From positions 152,324 through 202,260 of the forward strand of contig BFEA01000121.1 of assembly GCA_003427395.1 (NCBI GenBank): a DNA stretch of 49,937 bases. Direction: 5' to 3'. The notes beneath the pieces are model-generated. The model did no database searches. It saw only the letters and a program-made list of their open reading frames with translations, and had not been told where the DNA came from. The position numbers and the translations under genes were made by a program. The stretch comes from Chara braunii. Lineage: Eukaryota; Streptophyta; Charophyceae; Charales; Characeae. This document shows, one piece after another, positions 10,990 through 22,433 of this stretch (within the stretch, counting starts at the first letter, position 1; each line of letters opens with the position of its first letter).

Positions 10990-12700
10990 TCTTACATACG
11001 GCTTAAAGCTAGACCATTCAACTTAAAAACAATGTCTAGCTCAACCATTGAATATCCACAAACACAGGTCATTCAACTTAGAACCAATGCCTAGTCGCCC
11101 TAAACTGTTTAAAATATCCAGATTATATATATTTTTCTGCACTTGGTTTTTAAAGGTAGCATAGGACTGAACCATTCAACTTAGAAATAATGTTCAACTT
11201 GCCCCATTTGCAATCAGACTCGCTATCTTCACACTTCACGCGCATGTAAACAGGTTGCGCAGCAAACTCGCGACAAGCGCCCCCTCAGAACTCGGAGATA
11301 TGGTCGCCAAGAACGCAGTTCAGATACAAGCTCACTTCGAACAGCTATGGCGCAACAACGCTTATACAACTCTCTGTTCGTCGCCAACCCAACTCTGTTG
11401 TTCACACACACACACCGGATCACCCTGGATATCCCACACGCATCACATTGTACACACACGCACACACATACACGCTACACCTCCCATCAGCTATGGCGGC
11501 TATGACCGCTGCTATCCCTATCACTATGCCCACTTTGTCTCTGGGCTCACTGCAGACCACCTCGCACAAGTCGCTATAGCAGAGCTTCCACATGGCTTAC
11601 GCAGGAAGGAAGGAATGGCTGGGCCCTGCCTTTTGATTTATACTTTTGTAGCTCGTTGGTCTGCCCCTTTCCCATGCCCGTGGTGCACATAGTCCTATAC
11701 GGTCCTTGCTTGACTGGACTAGGACTGACTGGGACTGGGTATCGCTGACTCAGCACGGGTAGACTCCACCACTTGCCCACTTGCCGTGGTCTACTGTGGG
11801 CAATACTTCGAAAGGCCACTTCCGGACCTTCCGGAAGACTGCGGGCTTGGCCTTCCGACACTGTAGCAGCTACGACCTTGACCCTTCAGGACTGTAGCAA
11901 CTACGACCTTGACCCTTCGGAGGAGTTACAACTATGACTTCTAGAACTTGGTAAGACTCCTATCCGACAGGTTTACAGATCGAACCCCTATACCGTACAG
12001 ACCTATGACAACCTACCACTGTGGGGAAAAACACAGGTCGTGGGTTCAACTCTCGGAGTGGACACAAATACTGTACACAGGTAAAGGTGATGGTCTAGGG
12101 ATCGAGCCCTGAGACTTGCATCCGCTACTGCGAACAGGTGAATATCGTTTCACATCTTACCATCAATTCATATTCTTAATTAATACTCTCTTTAGTTGTG
12201 ATAAGCCATAGTCATACCATTCAACTTAGAAACTATGTACGACTAACCTGTTCGTAAATAAGAAAGTAATAAAATATAGACAAAATTTATCATTTGGTTT
12301 CAGCATGTGCGTGGCTCCAGACCAAACCATTTAACTTAGTAACAATGTTTGGTCCTTCGCTTGATTCCTTGAGAATAAACAAGAAGTTCAAGCCATCCAA
12401 TCTTAGGGAACATTGCTCAAGCTCTGTCTTTCAGAAAGAATAAAAAAAACATAAGGAGACTGGGCCATTCACTTAGAAACAATGCCCGGTCCCACTCAGA
12501 AAATCTCGAAATAAATCAACGTGACCAAGCCATTCAACTTAGAAACTATGCTTGGTCCCTGAAAAAGAAAGCATAGGCAGCCCTCCCAAGTCAGAGCAAC
12601 CAAACCATCCAACTTAGGAACAATTGTCTGATCCTCCAGACTGTCAAAAATAAACATAGCACTTGACCATTCAACTTAGAAACTATGCCCAACCTTTGGT
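10990..12700 (+). repeat. Covarying hairpin array, copy 2
   Basis: The core CATTCAACTTAGAAACAATG (variants allowed) is flanked by unit-specific complementary arms: GCTAGAC 11008-11014 with GTCTAGC 11034-11040; TGAAC 11168-11172 with GTTCA 11192-11196; TAGTCATAC 12209-12217 with GTACGACTA 12237-12245 (one mismatch); GACCAAAC 12320-12327 with GTTTGGTC 12347-12354; GACTGGGC 12458-12465 with GCCCGGTC 12484-12491 (one T.G); GACCAAGC 12523-12530 with GCTTGGTC 12550-12557. Decayed units are near 11070, 12390, 12605 and 12668. The stem is predicted as the arm, one bulged C, then ATT/AAT, closing a loop of about 12 nt. Units near 11008 and 12523 have the same arms as their inverted copy-1 counterparts, so the order is ancestral. 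Confidence 0.75.
11250..12180. other. Unmatched insert within copy 2
   Basis: This roughly 900-bp stretch has no counterpart in copy 1, where hairpin units are close together. It contains CA-dinucleotide runs (11403-11470) and a 28-bp tandem duplication (about 11860-11925, CTACGACCTTGACCCTTC repeated). I recognise no gene. It may be an inserted repeat. Confidence 0.45.
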
Positions 12701-12954
12701 TGACCCAAACAATCTCAAGCAAAACCACCTTCGTCGCGTCTTCCCCCAATTCACAACCCTTTCACAATCTGAATTCAAATAACCAACAAGATTCAAACTG
12801 AGATTACACAAGCATTCCTTTATTTAACTCAGCTTGAAGTTATGAAAGTCAAACATTAACTCAATATGGGATGCATGTATTATACTCAGTCAAACCATAA
12901 TGTACAGGTAAAGGTTTTAACAAGGTTTATAAAAGGGAACGACGGTTACCACTC

Positions 12955-13220
12955 ACTTCCCTGCCTCCATAACCTGGTCTAGGTTCCGGTAGAGCTCCCG
13001 CAATCGGTGGGGCAACCTCCCACAGAGGCCTTGGCACGGATTACGGGTTGCAATCCCACCTGCCGCCTTCCTCTCAGAACCAACAGACTAGACTTAGAGT
13101 AAGAAGGGCAGAAGGAGAAACATTAAGTTTCTCAAATCCAAGAATGGTGTACTCAGAGTCGCGTGAGAGGGCATTGGTTCCTTGATGAGACTGAGGGCCC
13201 CATAATGGGGAAAAAAAGGG
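12955..13220 (+). repeat. Conserved ~250-bp module, copy 2
   Basis: Begins near TGCCTCCATAACCTGGTCTAGG and contains GAGCTCCCGCAATCGGTGGGG, a GTGGG...CCCAC hairpin, GGGTTGCAATCCC, CCGCCTTCCTCTCAG and ACTAGACTTAGAG, then GGGCCCC near 13196. It aligns with 42216-42470 in the same orientation and with 3510-3790 inverted. The sequence just beyond (to about 13552) shows weak antisense protein-level similarity to the flank of copy 1. Confidence 0.65.
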
Positions 13221-13229
13221 GCAGCAACT

Positions 13230-15200
13230 CGCTCAACTGAAGTCAAATCGCCACCTGTTGACTTTCTGACCACCCTCCCAATCGCAGCAAGGACCCCCTT
13301 GAAAAGCCTGATCACACTCTCATCCTCTGTACTCAACCTTTGATCAAAACACAGCGACGTGGTCACCGAAAGACCTTGCTCAAATAAATAATTTCCTCGT
13401 GCTTTATTCGAAGTGCCAACAAAAACAGCATAAGCTTTGGTAGAGTATGGCACGCGCAACAAATATACGCAACAACAAGTCACAGTCACCGCTTTGGCAC
13501 TCAACCGCAACGTCTTTGTCTCTGCTATCAGCCCCCCCTGAAATCGTAACATCTCACCCTCTTACCAAACCGTAGCTACTCGGCCCGCCAAGGCAGCGTC
13601 AGAGTAGAACACTCCCTCGTTTTCTATCCGAAAGCAGAAGAACCTCGACCATCCTTAACATGATGCCCGCCCACATGTAACCATGCATGACGGAAATCAG
13701 TATACGACAAATTCGAGCAGAACAACGACCTGCGTTGCAAAAACAACGTGTAGCAGAGATCAACTATACCCCGCACCGCGAATGATGACAACAGTGCCCC
13801 TGCAGGAAACATAGCTAGGGAGCATGCAACGAAGCGTTATTCTGGAGCAGCAATAAGCTGGTTAAAGTCTCAATGGGAACACAAACACCGAGTCGGGGCA
13901 AATCGACAAAATAAGCCCGTAATGGCATGCCTCAAACCACAGACTGTGGTATACGGAAAAACACCGACTGTGACTTTCAAACACAGGAGAAACGTAGGTT
14001 AACTCTCAATTTCGATAGTAGCGCTTCTTGCTTCTGGCAGTGATGCGCACACCCATTTCTTCTTATTCTCAACGGACTGTAGTTGACGGTTGGTGCCCCT
14101 ACAAAAAGTTCAGTTCAAAACGTTATTTACAGCAACTTACGTTACCAAAAGTTTCTTCCACCGGCACTCAAAGCCTAGACTACGTTTCCATAGCTATACT
14201 AGCTTATCACTATGATTAGTTCTTGATATCAACTCACGATGTTGAAACGACGACGCTTTGCCCATAGTCGCTCAAGCAAGGTATGTATCTTCCCTCTCTC
14301 TCGTTAACTATCCCCTCCCTCACCAACGTATCTGGCCAACTTCATCTGCAAGATGAGAATAAACTCTCCCTCACCAACGTATGCAGGCAGGCACACTGTT
14401 CCCCTTTTTGATAGCAAGTCTCGTTGCAGACACAGGGAAAAAGGAGTCTGAAGCTTGCGTTGAAAAAGGGGAAGGTTCACGCACACGCGCCTGAATCTCC
14501 CTCCAAGACACGAAAATATACATTGCTTCCTGGTCATGTGCGTTGAGGGATGGGGCGTGACCATAGAACGCGGATATATGCAGGGCTGCAACGAACTGAC
14601 GACAGGTTCAGACTGCGAGGACGACGACCACAGTGTTCAACATCACTATCCACACGTCCTCGTTTGGCGAGTTAGACCAAGATTACGACGAGCTCATCCA
14701 TTGCTTGCCAAATGCGCAACTCAGGGTGAATCTTCCCCTAAAACACGGCTTGGTACACTGCAACAGTTCGACCTCGATCTCTCCGACGAGCACTTCGATC
14801 AGGACGCGCATCAGCAAACAACGAGGGGCGGCAGTGTCCTTGCTGGACTCCGACCATGACGACGAGCAGCAGATCGTTGCACAGCGGAATCCTCGCTTGT
14901 GAACTACAGATAGGCAGGAGACACTATGATGGCCAGCAGCGCAACCGGGATCATCAGAATCACGAACACGAGCTGCAAATGAAAATGTATCTTCACTCAG
15001 GACACGGGACAAAGAGATATTGAGAGGTTGCTCCCAACGATTTGGTCCGCATGATCAAAATAAATCTTCAGCCTAAACGTGGGCGGATACGGTGCAACTC
15101 CCCTCTTTTCTTTGTGTAGGCGCAACTTTATCTCCGTACTGCACAAGAACTAACCTCTAAAACTCGATGCTAGCCCTACCATCGAATTCGCCCAGCTCCA
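13230..15200. other. No recognisable gene
   Basis: Only short unrelated open frames are visible. CTCCCTCACCAACGTAT is repeated at about 14313 and 14366. The two overlapping plus frames at 14536-14902 have acidic or Ser/Thr-rich translations with no motif I recognise. Nothing here supports a confident gene call. Confidence 0.5.
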
Positions 15201-15371
15201 AAACTTTAGCGTAGAGCCTCCATTGGTTGAAATCGGTCAAGGAACGACCGCTCCGACAGTCTTCTCTCTCCTCCTCCATAGCTCCTACGCACACCCTTCT
15301 GCACTACTCTTCTTTCATTAACTTCCATCTTCTTCTGACCGCAAATTCGGGCTCGCCCGCCATTGAAACCC

Positions 15372-16557
15372 CTATGGAAGGCGGCAAGGTGGAGAGTGAC
15401 TGGGCTCCAAATCAACGGTATGGGATATGCCACGATCCGGAGGTAAAGACGTCCTTGAACTCGTCGAGGATGGAGGTGCGGGCGAGGTCGGAGGGGGGCG
15501 CTTGGTCGGGTTTGTCCGTTGGGAGCAAGTCGTCCGGACGCTCACGATCAAGGACAAGGCAATAGTAGGTGGAGTCAAGGTATGTACGAGCCATGTGAAG
15601 GAATTGGTGCACGGTGACGAAGCTTGGGGAGGGGGGATAGGGAAGATAGGGAATGTCGATGGTTGTGTCAGGCGGGTTGGTAAGGCGGATGAAGTTGGGG
15701 TGGAACGAGTATGGCATGTAGCGGTCCGGCCACGGTGTTCCCAAACCAATGTCGCACATTAAGTGCATGACATCAAATGAGACCTGACTGCAGAGGGTTC
15801 CGACAGTCATGGTGGTCTCAGGAACCGTGTGGTCTACTGCGACGGCGGTGTCTTTATCCCCTAAACGAATCGTAATCGGCGAGTCGTAAGCGGTAGAGGT
15901 AAGATCGGCTTTCCAGACACACGTGTCGGTGATGAAGTTACCGGTGCCGGTAGAGGTAAGATCGGCTTTCCGGACACACGCATCGGTGATGAAGTTACCG
16001 GTGGCTCCAATGTCGAGGAGGGCCCGAAACTTAGTTGTAAACGCACCAAGGGTGGCGGCGATGAATTTGAGTTGAAAGCGTGATGAGTTGGCGGTGGAGA
16101 TAATGGTGTTGAGGCGGCGTTGTTCATTGCCTAATCGGACAAGCGGATCGAATCGGGCTTGTTCCTCAACAACATCAGAGAAGGTGACAGAGGATGGATT
16201 CGGAACGAGGGTTGCGGAACATGTGGTGGTTAGGGGGGCGTCAAGCGATGAGGGTTGTGACGCCTGGGGGTCGTCCGGTGGGATGTACGGCGCCTGAGAG
16301 GCGGGAGGCAGACGTATTGTCGATGCCAAATGGGTCACTGGTGTGGTGGAGATCGTCACCGATGGTATGGCCGATAGACTAGTCGTCGATGTCGGGGCAG
16401 GTGCGTGGTGACCATGGGGAGAAAGTTCAAGTGGAGGAGGGCCCGGGAGTGGCGGATGCGGAAGTAGCGGGTTGGGGTGTCGCGGGCTGGCGTGTGAATT
16501 GTCTAGCAAATGGGGTAGTTGGTTTGCTGGTGGCCTATTTGTCGACACTGGAAGCAT
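15372..16557 (-). pseudogene. pro: Element 1 protease region of pol (Ty3/gypsy), decayed
   Basis: A 381-codon frame (15412-16557) with a Pro/Ser/Thr-rich N-terminus followed by a retropepsin-like core. The active-site motif reads LLDIGATGNFI, where the family normally has D-S/T-G, so the catalytic Asp is present (codon 16012-16014) but the next residue is Ile. A 57-bp direct duplication just after it (15891-16004) adds 19 residues and would disrupt the fold. The frame ends soon after LDEFKDVF; the sequence continues for about 25 codons in another frame (to 15372) with PPDRGISHTVDLEP, the usual linker before reverse transcriptase. No reverse transcriptase follows. The frame lies -1 relative to gag and overlaps it (16503-16557), as expected for Gag-Pol frameshifting. 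Confidence 0.7.
15891..16004. repeat. 57-bp tandem duplication within element 1 protease
   Basis: CGGTAGAGGTAAGATCGGC begins at 15891 and again at 15948; both copies run through GACACACG and TCGGTGATGAAGTTACCGGT with a few substitutions. The unit is a multiple of three, so the frame stays open across it. Confidence 0.85.
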
Positions 16558-18068
16558 CCACCTTTTGCCTGAAGGTGGGCTCTTTCCTCGGGTGTGAGTT
16601 TCTTGAGGCGGCCTGGGAGGGTGGTTGGGGGAGGGCGGCTAGAGCATTCTCTCTTTTCCATTCGCATGAGTTGAATGGCGGAGAGTTCGTCAGAGGAGAG
16701 TGATGTGGTGTCTAGGGAATCGGAGAGAATGTCGGGGTCGGGGCTAGAGAATTCGTCCGAGGAGGTAGAGAGAGAGGTTTCATTGGTGATGTTATGAAAG
16801 AATCGTGGGGGGGTGGGGCGGATGTGAGTGTGTCCTTGTACGGGGTGAGGAATTTCTCTAGGTGAATGGCGCGGTTGAGGAGATCGGAGAGAGACATCGG
16901 GGGGTCGTGGACGAGGGAGGCGGCTAGGTCCTTGCGGCATTCCCGTTTGAAGTGGGAGATGAATGCGGCATGGCTGATGTAGTCAAGGGGGATGTGTTGC
17001 CGCAACGCACGGACGTATTGGACAAAGCGGTCGGTCGGGCCGTTCTATCGACCGTTGTTCGTGGTCGGAATGTGCATGTGATGAGATTGGCCCACTGAAG
17101 GAAGGAGTGGGGTTCCTCGTTTGCGTGTTGGCGGTTAGCTCGTGGTGTACCACCAAAGAGAGGCGCCTTCCTGTAACCTGGTGCTGGCGATAGGGAGCCA
17201 GTGTGTGACAAGGAGGGAGAAGGCACCATATAGTTTGCTGAGAAAGACGAAGACGTCCTCGTGGGGAAGGCCGGTGAAGGGGGGGATTTCCATTGACCGG
17301 AAGGATGGGGGAATGTTACCCGTTAAGGGTGTTGTGGTGGCGAGGGTGTTGAAATCAAGTTTGGGTGAGGACGATGGTACCCGGGTGAAGTCGGTAGTGG
17401 GATTGGTTGGGAGGAGTGTGGACAGAGGAGGTATTGGGATAACGGGGAGCAGGGCTTGTGTGGGGTGGAAGTGATAGTGGATGAAGTCATGAGGGGTTTT
17501 GACTGGGAGGGAATGGTTGATGATTGCATGACGGCGGGGGTTGTCGTCTTGGTGACCAAGGTGGAGGCAGTGGTGGATGAAGGCGGAGGTGTGGATAGCG
17601 TGCTAGTGGAGAGGACGGTGGGTGTGGGGGACGAGGTGATTGGTGTAGATTTGGAGGCGGAGGATGGGGGAAGGGTGGTGGCACCCGAGGTGGGGGGGGG
17701 GATGTGGTGGTGACGACCTGGATGGCAGGGCTGTGACTTTCAATGGTGGTCACCCGAGCAGAGATGGTGGAAACAAATGTTTTGATGTCGTCCATGAATG
17801 ATTAGAGGGATGTCATCATGCGGAAAAGTGTCGCGAGGTCGATGGCGGCATTGAGTGCTAGTGTTTGCTCGCCTGCGAGGTTGCGGGCAATGCTGTCGAC
17901 GGAGTCGGTGCGGATGTCGGACAATGCTGCATGATTGGGCCATGCTGGGGGAGGAAGCGGTGGGGTGGTAGAGGCGGCTGAGGAGTTAGCAGCAGATGAG
18001 GTGGAGGCGGTGGCAGCAACGGCGGCGTCGGCGGCTGCTCGTTGAGAGTTCTTGGTTGAGCGTGGCAT
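16503..18068 (-). pseudogene. gag: Element 1 gag, decayed (Ty3/gypsy)
   Basis: Starts at an ATG at 18068 (MPRSTKNSQRAAAD), Ala/Ser-rich. A TAA interrupts at 17808-17810 between MMTSL and the continuing MDDIKTFV segment. Frames then change at least three times (about 17500, 17040 and 16800) through a Pro-rich middle, a capsid-like segment (RQHIPLDYISHAAFISHFKR) and a C-terminal CCHC knuckle. The knuckle reads CFQCRQIGHQQTNY, with Tyr in place of the last Cys. Several of the shifts sit in G/C homopolymers. The order of parts and the following protease make the gag assignment secure even though no product could be made. Confidence 0.65.
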
Positions 18069-18071
18069 GCC

Positions 18072-18600
18072 CGGGGGGGGCGGGAGGTTCCTATTTACAA
18101 GAGTAGAACGTCATCAAGTGATTTATCAAAGAAGATAATTTCCAAAAAATAAAATTTGCAAAACAAGAATTAAAATACATTAATTTTGATTCGAATTAAT
18201 TAAAGTGCAATGAACCCGGTCTGTTAGGTACTCAAAAGTCGTCAATCAACAGTAGTTTCAATATTTGTCTGAATGTCTCCAGATCGTGAAGTGATACCTC
18301 GAGCAGTATCTCATTATCCAAAAGAGATGAGTGTGGAGGGAGAATAGACAAAGGAGAGGAAGAGAGAATGCACAAAATCCTTCAGATCCCTCTCCTTCTC
18401 CGGGCTTCTTTCCACACTACATCATCAATGATAATAAGAATAATCTTGGTCACATACAATAGTGCCATGTGGCACTTTATCTCATGAAGACTTTGAAGAC
18501 ACAACAGATTTCCAGTGACGACGACAGCCACAGGTGAGTACCCGATTCTCTACATCCACAGATCCCGATCTTCCTCTTCCTCGCAACCAGTCACCTCATG
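18072..18600. other. Leader or intergenic region, no gene
   Basis: AT-rich sequence upstream of element 1 gag, possibly its 5' leader or LTR remnant. A partial primer-binding-site-like GGTATCA occurs on the minus strand near 18290, but no LTR end is evident. I find no coding region. Confidence 0.4.
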
Positions 18601-18639
18601 TAGACAGCGTGGACAATGCCACGTCAGCAACCAAGACGG

Positions 18640-19010
18640 GTGGCATACGCCACATCAACAATGTAGACCAATAGCAGCGCCACATATATCAGGAGCAGCG
18701 CCACATATACCGGAGGCAGCGCCACGTAGACCAGAGGCAACGCCACATATACTAGAGGCAGCGCCACGTCAGCATGCCACGCAGACAAGAGGCAGCGCCA
18801 CATATACCGCAGGCAGCGCCACATATACCAGAGGCAGCGCCACGTCAGCATGCCACGTAGACCAGAGGCAGCGTCAAATATACCAGAGGCAGCGCCACAT
18901 CAGCATGCCACATTGGCCAGAGGCACCAGTGCCACGTCAGCATGCCACATAGACCAGAGGCAGCGCCACATATATCAGAGGCAGCGCCACATCAGCATGC
19001 CACGTTGACC
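18640..19010. repeat. GCCACATATACCAGAGGCAGC minisatellite
   Basis: About 15 tandem units of roughly 21 bp (variants of GCAGCGCCACATATACCAGAG) alternate with a 27-30 bp variant carrying GCCACGTCAGCATGCCAC. The repeat stays open on the minus strand as an AL-P-L-YV-type peptide and is fused in frame to the end of element 2 pol. The CACGTCA motif inside it is the same TGACG-type motif that clusters in the leader of element 3 (30996-31094). Confidence 0.8.
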
Positions 19011-19908
19011 AGGGTACCTGCGCACAAACAAATGTGTGTGCTTGACCTGCGGCTTGGGCTAGGTGCCTGTGGACTATGACTGTTGGGTGGACCGACAGTT
19101 GACCAAAGTCAACTGTCACACGCCCAGATCCTGAATTTGTGAAGACCTTTTCTGCCCTTATTTGGTCTGGGTTGAGGGCGGCCAAGTAGGCCTTCTGGTG
19201 GCCCTCGGCTCCACGAGACGTATGGCATGGGTTATTGCATTCCTGCCGTCCCAGTTTTCGAGTTCCATCGCAGAAAATACATAATTTCTCAGTTAACCCA
19301 CGTTCATATGCTGCAACAATGTCAGGAGCAGTAGGTAGAAGTTCTTCACTATTAAACCATCTAGATTCTGATAGGGGTTGGGATTTGAATGTTACCTTGT
19401 ACTGCTTCTGAGGTCGTCCTCTGCCACTTGTAGAGAAATAGCCATGTTCCAATATTTTCTCAACTTCGGAACCTCCGTTCATAGAAGGTGGAATCATAGA
19501 TGGCCTATTTGGAAAGTTGTCACTTTCTTCATAAGGTAGCAGCTTAGACGCATGGAAGACAGGGTATGTCTTGAGATGAGAAGGTATATCTATACGGTAA
19601 GAAGGTCCATCTTTTCCTCCAATTACTTTGAGAACTTCCCTGGGTTCATAATAGACAGGTAGCAGTTTCTGAGACACATTTTCTTCTAAGGAAAACTCTT
19701 TAGACCTTTCCCTGACAAAGTCCCCTTCCTGAAATTGTGAAGGACGACAATGTTTATTAGCTTGTTCAATCATTTGCAGTTGGGCTTTATGTATGTTGTC
19801 CTTCACTTTCCTGATGTCTTTTTCATACAAAACTGCGAATTCTCGCGTTCCTGGGGGTAGCGTCTAAATCTGGTCCCTTGTTAACGCATCAATGAGACGC
19901 TTAGGCTT
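18937..19908 (-). pseudogene. Element 2 integrase C-terminus and chromodomain
   Basis: The frame opening near 19830 begins with the region after the integrase core (KVKDNIHKAQLQMIEQANKH, then EGDFVRERSKEFSL), continues through YPVFHASKLLPY and ends in a chromodomain (about EVEKILEHGYFS to FNSEELLPTAPDIVAAYE). Chromodomains in this position are thought to direct integration to marked chromatin. Beyond it lies an unusual tail with a Cys cluster (CIFC, then C and NNPCH), followed by in-frame translation of the minisatellite to the stop at 18937. A stop near 19863-19865 separates it from the integrase core. Confidence 0.75.
19094..19117. repeat. Perfect 10-bp palindrome with CAAA loop
   Basis: GACAGTTGAC (19094-19103) and GTCAACTGTC (19108-19117) are perfectly complementary around CAAA, within the tail of element 2. 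It may be a terminator-like or recombination-prone hairpin; its function is unknown. Confidence 0.8.
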
Positions 19909-20631
19909 TCAACCTTTATGTAGTGCATTAGGCGTTCTACCTGTAACAATATGTATGCTATTATTATATGCACGAGCAGTTTTCGGCAAGTTCTCATCCC
20001 AATCAATCTGGTCAGGACGGACATACATTCGCAAAAGTTGTTTGCAAAGACGATTCATTTGCTCAGTTTGGCCATTCGTTTCAGGATGTCTGCCTAACGA
20101 TATGGTCAACCTGGTTCCATAGACTTCCATCAACTTTTTCCATTGCAGACTGGTGAACCAAATATCTCTGTCAGATACGATGGTTTTAGGAAATCCATAC
20201 TCAGAGACCCATCGCATTTGAAACTTTTGGATGACTAGTTCGGTTTTTGCTTCCGCAGGTAAAGGAATGAACATAGCATACTTAGAGAATCTATCGACGA
20301 TGGTCATTACCTGACTGTTGCCGTTTCGACTCTTAGTGAGGTTTATGAAGTCAATAGAGATGGACTCGCCTAACTCACTTGGAATAGGCAACGGTTTCAG
20401 TAGTCCTATCGGATTTTCATGTAAGGGCTAGTTTCTCTGACAGACAAGACAAGTCCACATATACGTTAGTACATCTTCCTTCATTCCTTTCCACTCAAAA
20501 TGTTCTCGCACATCGACACACGTCTTCTTGAAACCAAAGTGACCTTCCGCATCATGGCATTTCCCAATAATCAAACTCTTAATTGGTTCTAGGTGAGGAA
20601 TACACAATCGTTCTTCGGTTTTGTCCAACAA
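19909..20631 (-). pseudogene. int: Element 2 integrase
   Basis: The zinc-binding HHCC segment lies at 20428-20631 (KCHDAEGHFGFKKT then CLVCQ). The catalytic core is in 19909-20391, with Asp in SIDFINLTKS, Asp in VSDRDIWFTS and Glu in NGQTEQMN; I count 35 residues between the second Asp and the Glu, the DD35E spacing. The triad is intact, unlike the RT and protease of this element. A stop at 20428 splits the zinc finger from the core, and two TGA codons interrupt the link to RNase H (20632-20690), so no intact enzyme is encoded. Confidence 0.8.
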
Positions 20632-20682
20632 GAAGAGTCAACCATCAGTCCATCGAAATTTTGGAAATAACTCGGGGTTCTT

Positions 20683-22379
20683 TCATAGAGTTCCAATGAT
20701 AGGACTCCAAATCGGGTTACTTCCATAACCCTGGCGGATCTGTTCTTTCAGTTCACTTCCAATATCGAGATAAGAGACAATAGTTCCAAAAAAATCTGCA
20801 CGCCTGGACAAAGCGTTCGCAACCACGTTAGACTTACCTCTGATGGTTTTCACCTCATAGTCAAATGTATCAAGGAAAGCGGACCACCTTACTAACTTGT
20901 CGGAGACTCTAGGCTGAGTCTTGATCCACTTCAACGTAGAGTGGTCAGAATAGACAGTAAAATGCCTCCCCAACATGTAGTGCTTCCAGGTTTCTAGTGC
21001 AACTACTAAGGCATACAGTTCCCTTTCATATGTAGAGTTGGCTACCTTTTCGGACGGAAGTCTTCTTGACATAAACTCAACACGCCTGTATCCCTTACCG
21101 TCATCCTGTTGTAGCACAACCCCAATCCCATACTGACTAGTTGTGACAATAAAAGGAAGAGAAGGGTTAGCAATCTTTAGGACAGGGTAGTGAGTTAGAG
21201 TATATTTTAACTTTTTAAAAGATGACTCACAGTCTTTGTCCCACAACCAAAGTTTTTCCTTGTTCAGTAGTCTTCTCATAGGAGCAACCATCAAGGATAA
21301 ATTTCTAACGAAGTTCTTATAATAACTAGCGAGTCCTAGAAAAAACCTAAGTTCAGTGACAGTGTTAGGTTGAGGCCAATTTCTGATTGCTGTTATTTTC
21401 TTCTCTTCAGGCCTTAGTCCTTCTTCATTCACTATGTGCCCTAGGTATAATACTTCAGGCTTAGCGAATTTAGACTTCTTCGGATTTAATTTGAAGTTGC
21501 CTTCGCGCAACTTCTGAAGAACCATCCGTAGGTGTTTCTCGTGATCCTCTTGTGTCTTACTATACACTAGGATATCATTGAGATAGACAATTACGAATTG
21601 GTCCAACCACTGATGGAACAATTTATTCATGGACCTTTGAAAGGTTGCAGGGGCGTTAGTCAATCCGAAAGGCATTACCACAAACTCGTAGTGACCATAC
21701 CTTGTTTGGAAAGTCGTCTTGTGTTGATCTTCAGGAGCCACCTTGATCTGGTGGTACCTTGACTTGAGATCAATCTTGCTAAAATAAATGCAGCCCACAA
21801 GTCATCAATGCGCGGAAGTGGTTACGCGTTTTTCACAGTGACAGAATTCAACCCACGATAGTCAATGCACAGTCAAAGTTCACCTTCCTTTTGGGGCACA
21901 AATAGGACAGGTGTACCATAAGGAGATGAGTTGGGTTGAATACATCCCTTGTCAGGAAGTTTCTGCGGTTGTTTTCGTAATTCCTCAAGTTCCCAGGGAG
22001 ACATACGGTAAATGGGACCCTTGGGAATCTTACTTCCGGGAATGATCTCGATTGTGTGCTTGATAGCACGCTCAGTGATTCCCGTCGGTTCAGACTGCAA
22101 GTCCTTGTATTCATCAAGAAGTTTTTCAATAGAAGGTGGATAGGATGAAGAACACTCACCTACTTGTTTGACAAGCACCATCATCACCTCCTGATCCAAC
22201 TTCTTTTTTACTATCATCGAGCGAAAAGTTGGGTAACTCATACAACAGAAAGACAGAGTAGAGTCAGAGCCAGACTTATGATATAACTTTATCGCACGTA
22301 GTTCGGACTTCTTGTCCTGGAGTTTGACAATTTTATCTTTGAACTTAACTTCTGGGTCGGCTTCCCCATGCCAATCCAT
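20683..22379 (-). pseudogene. RT: Element 2 reverse transcriptase and RNase H
   Basis: The RT fingers begin in 21873-22379 (KGPIYRMSPWELEELR). TGA and TAA stops follow in the CIDYRGLN region (about 21800-21885), and the main RT frame is 20683-21798 (FSKIDLKSRYHQIK, VVMPFGLTNAPATFQ). The metal-binding motif is YLND where active enzymes have YxDD, which would abolish polymerisation. In RNase H the first catalytic Asp is missing: VTTSQYGIG replaces the usual TTDAS-type sequence, apparently by loss of two codons. ERELYALV and YSDHSTLKW, carrying the other acidic residues, remain. Confidence 0.85.
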
Positions 22380-22433
22380 ACCCAGAATTAAGTCAAAGGC
22401 TAAATTCTTCTCTTTAAGAAAGGATACCTCGTG

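Larger units (their letters stand above)
7083..13220 (+). mobile_element. Composite hairpin-array repeat, copy 2
   Basis: The longest copy. From left to right: X segment (7083-7990), CCGGA-rich and poly-T linker (8020-8640), hAT-like insertion (8700-9453), homology to copy 1 resuming at about 9468, tandem units (10100-10650), hairpin array (10990-12700) and conserved module (12955-13220). On both sides of the hAT-like insertion the sequence aligns to copy 1. For example, the GAGTGTT...AAGGGTT stretch near 8640-8690 (rc) matches 6262-6303, and GTGAGAAGTGATCGTC (rc of about 9467-9482) matches about 6202-6217. Confidence 0.6.

Noticed and set aside
3510-13220. The two long repeat arms as LTRs of one retrotransposon
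   Set aside because: The arms are in opposite orientation, whereas LTRs are direct repeats.
16503-16560. A canonical slippery heptamer at the element 1 gag-pro overlap
   Set aside because: Pro is in the -1 frame, but no X XXY YYZ match is present in the overlap I read.
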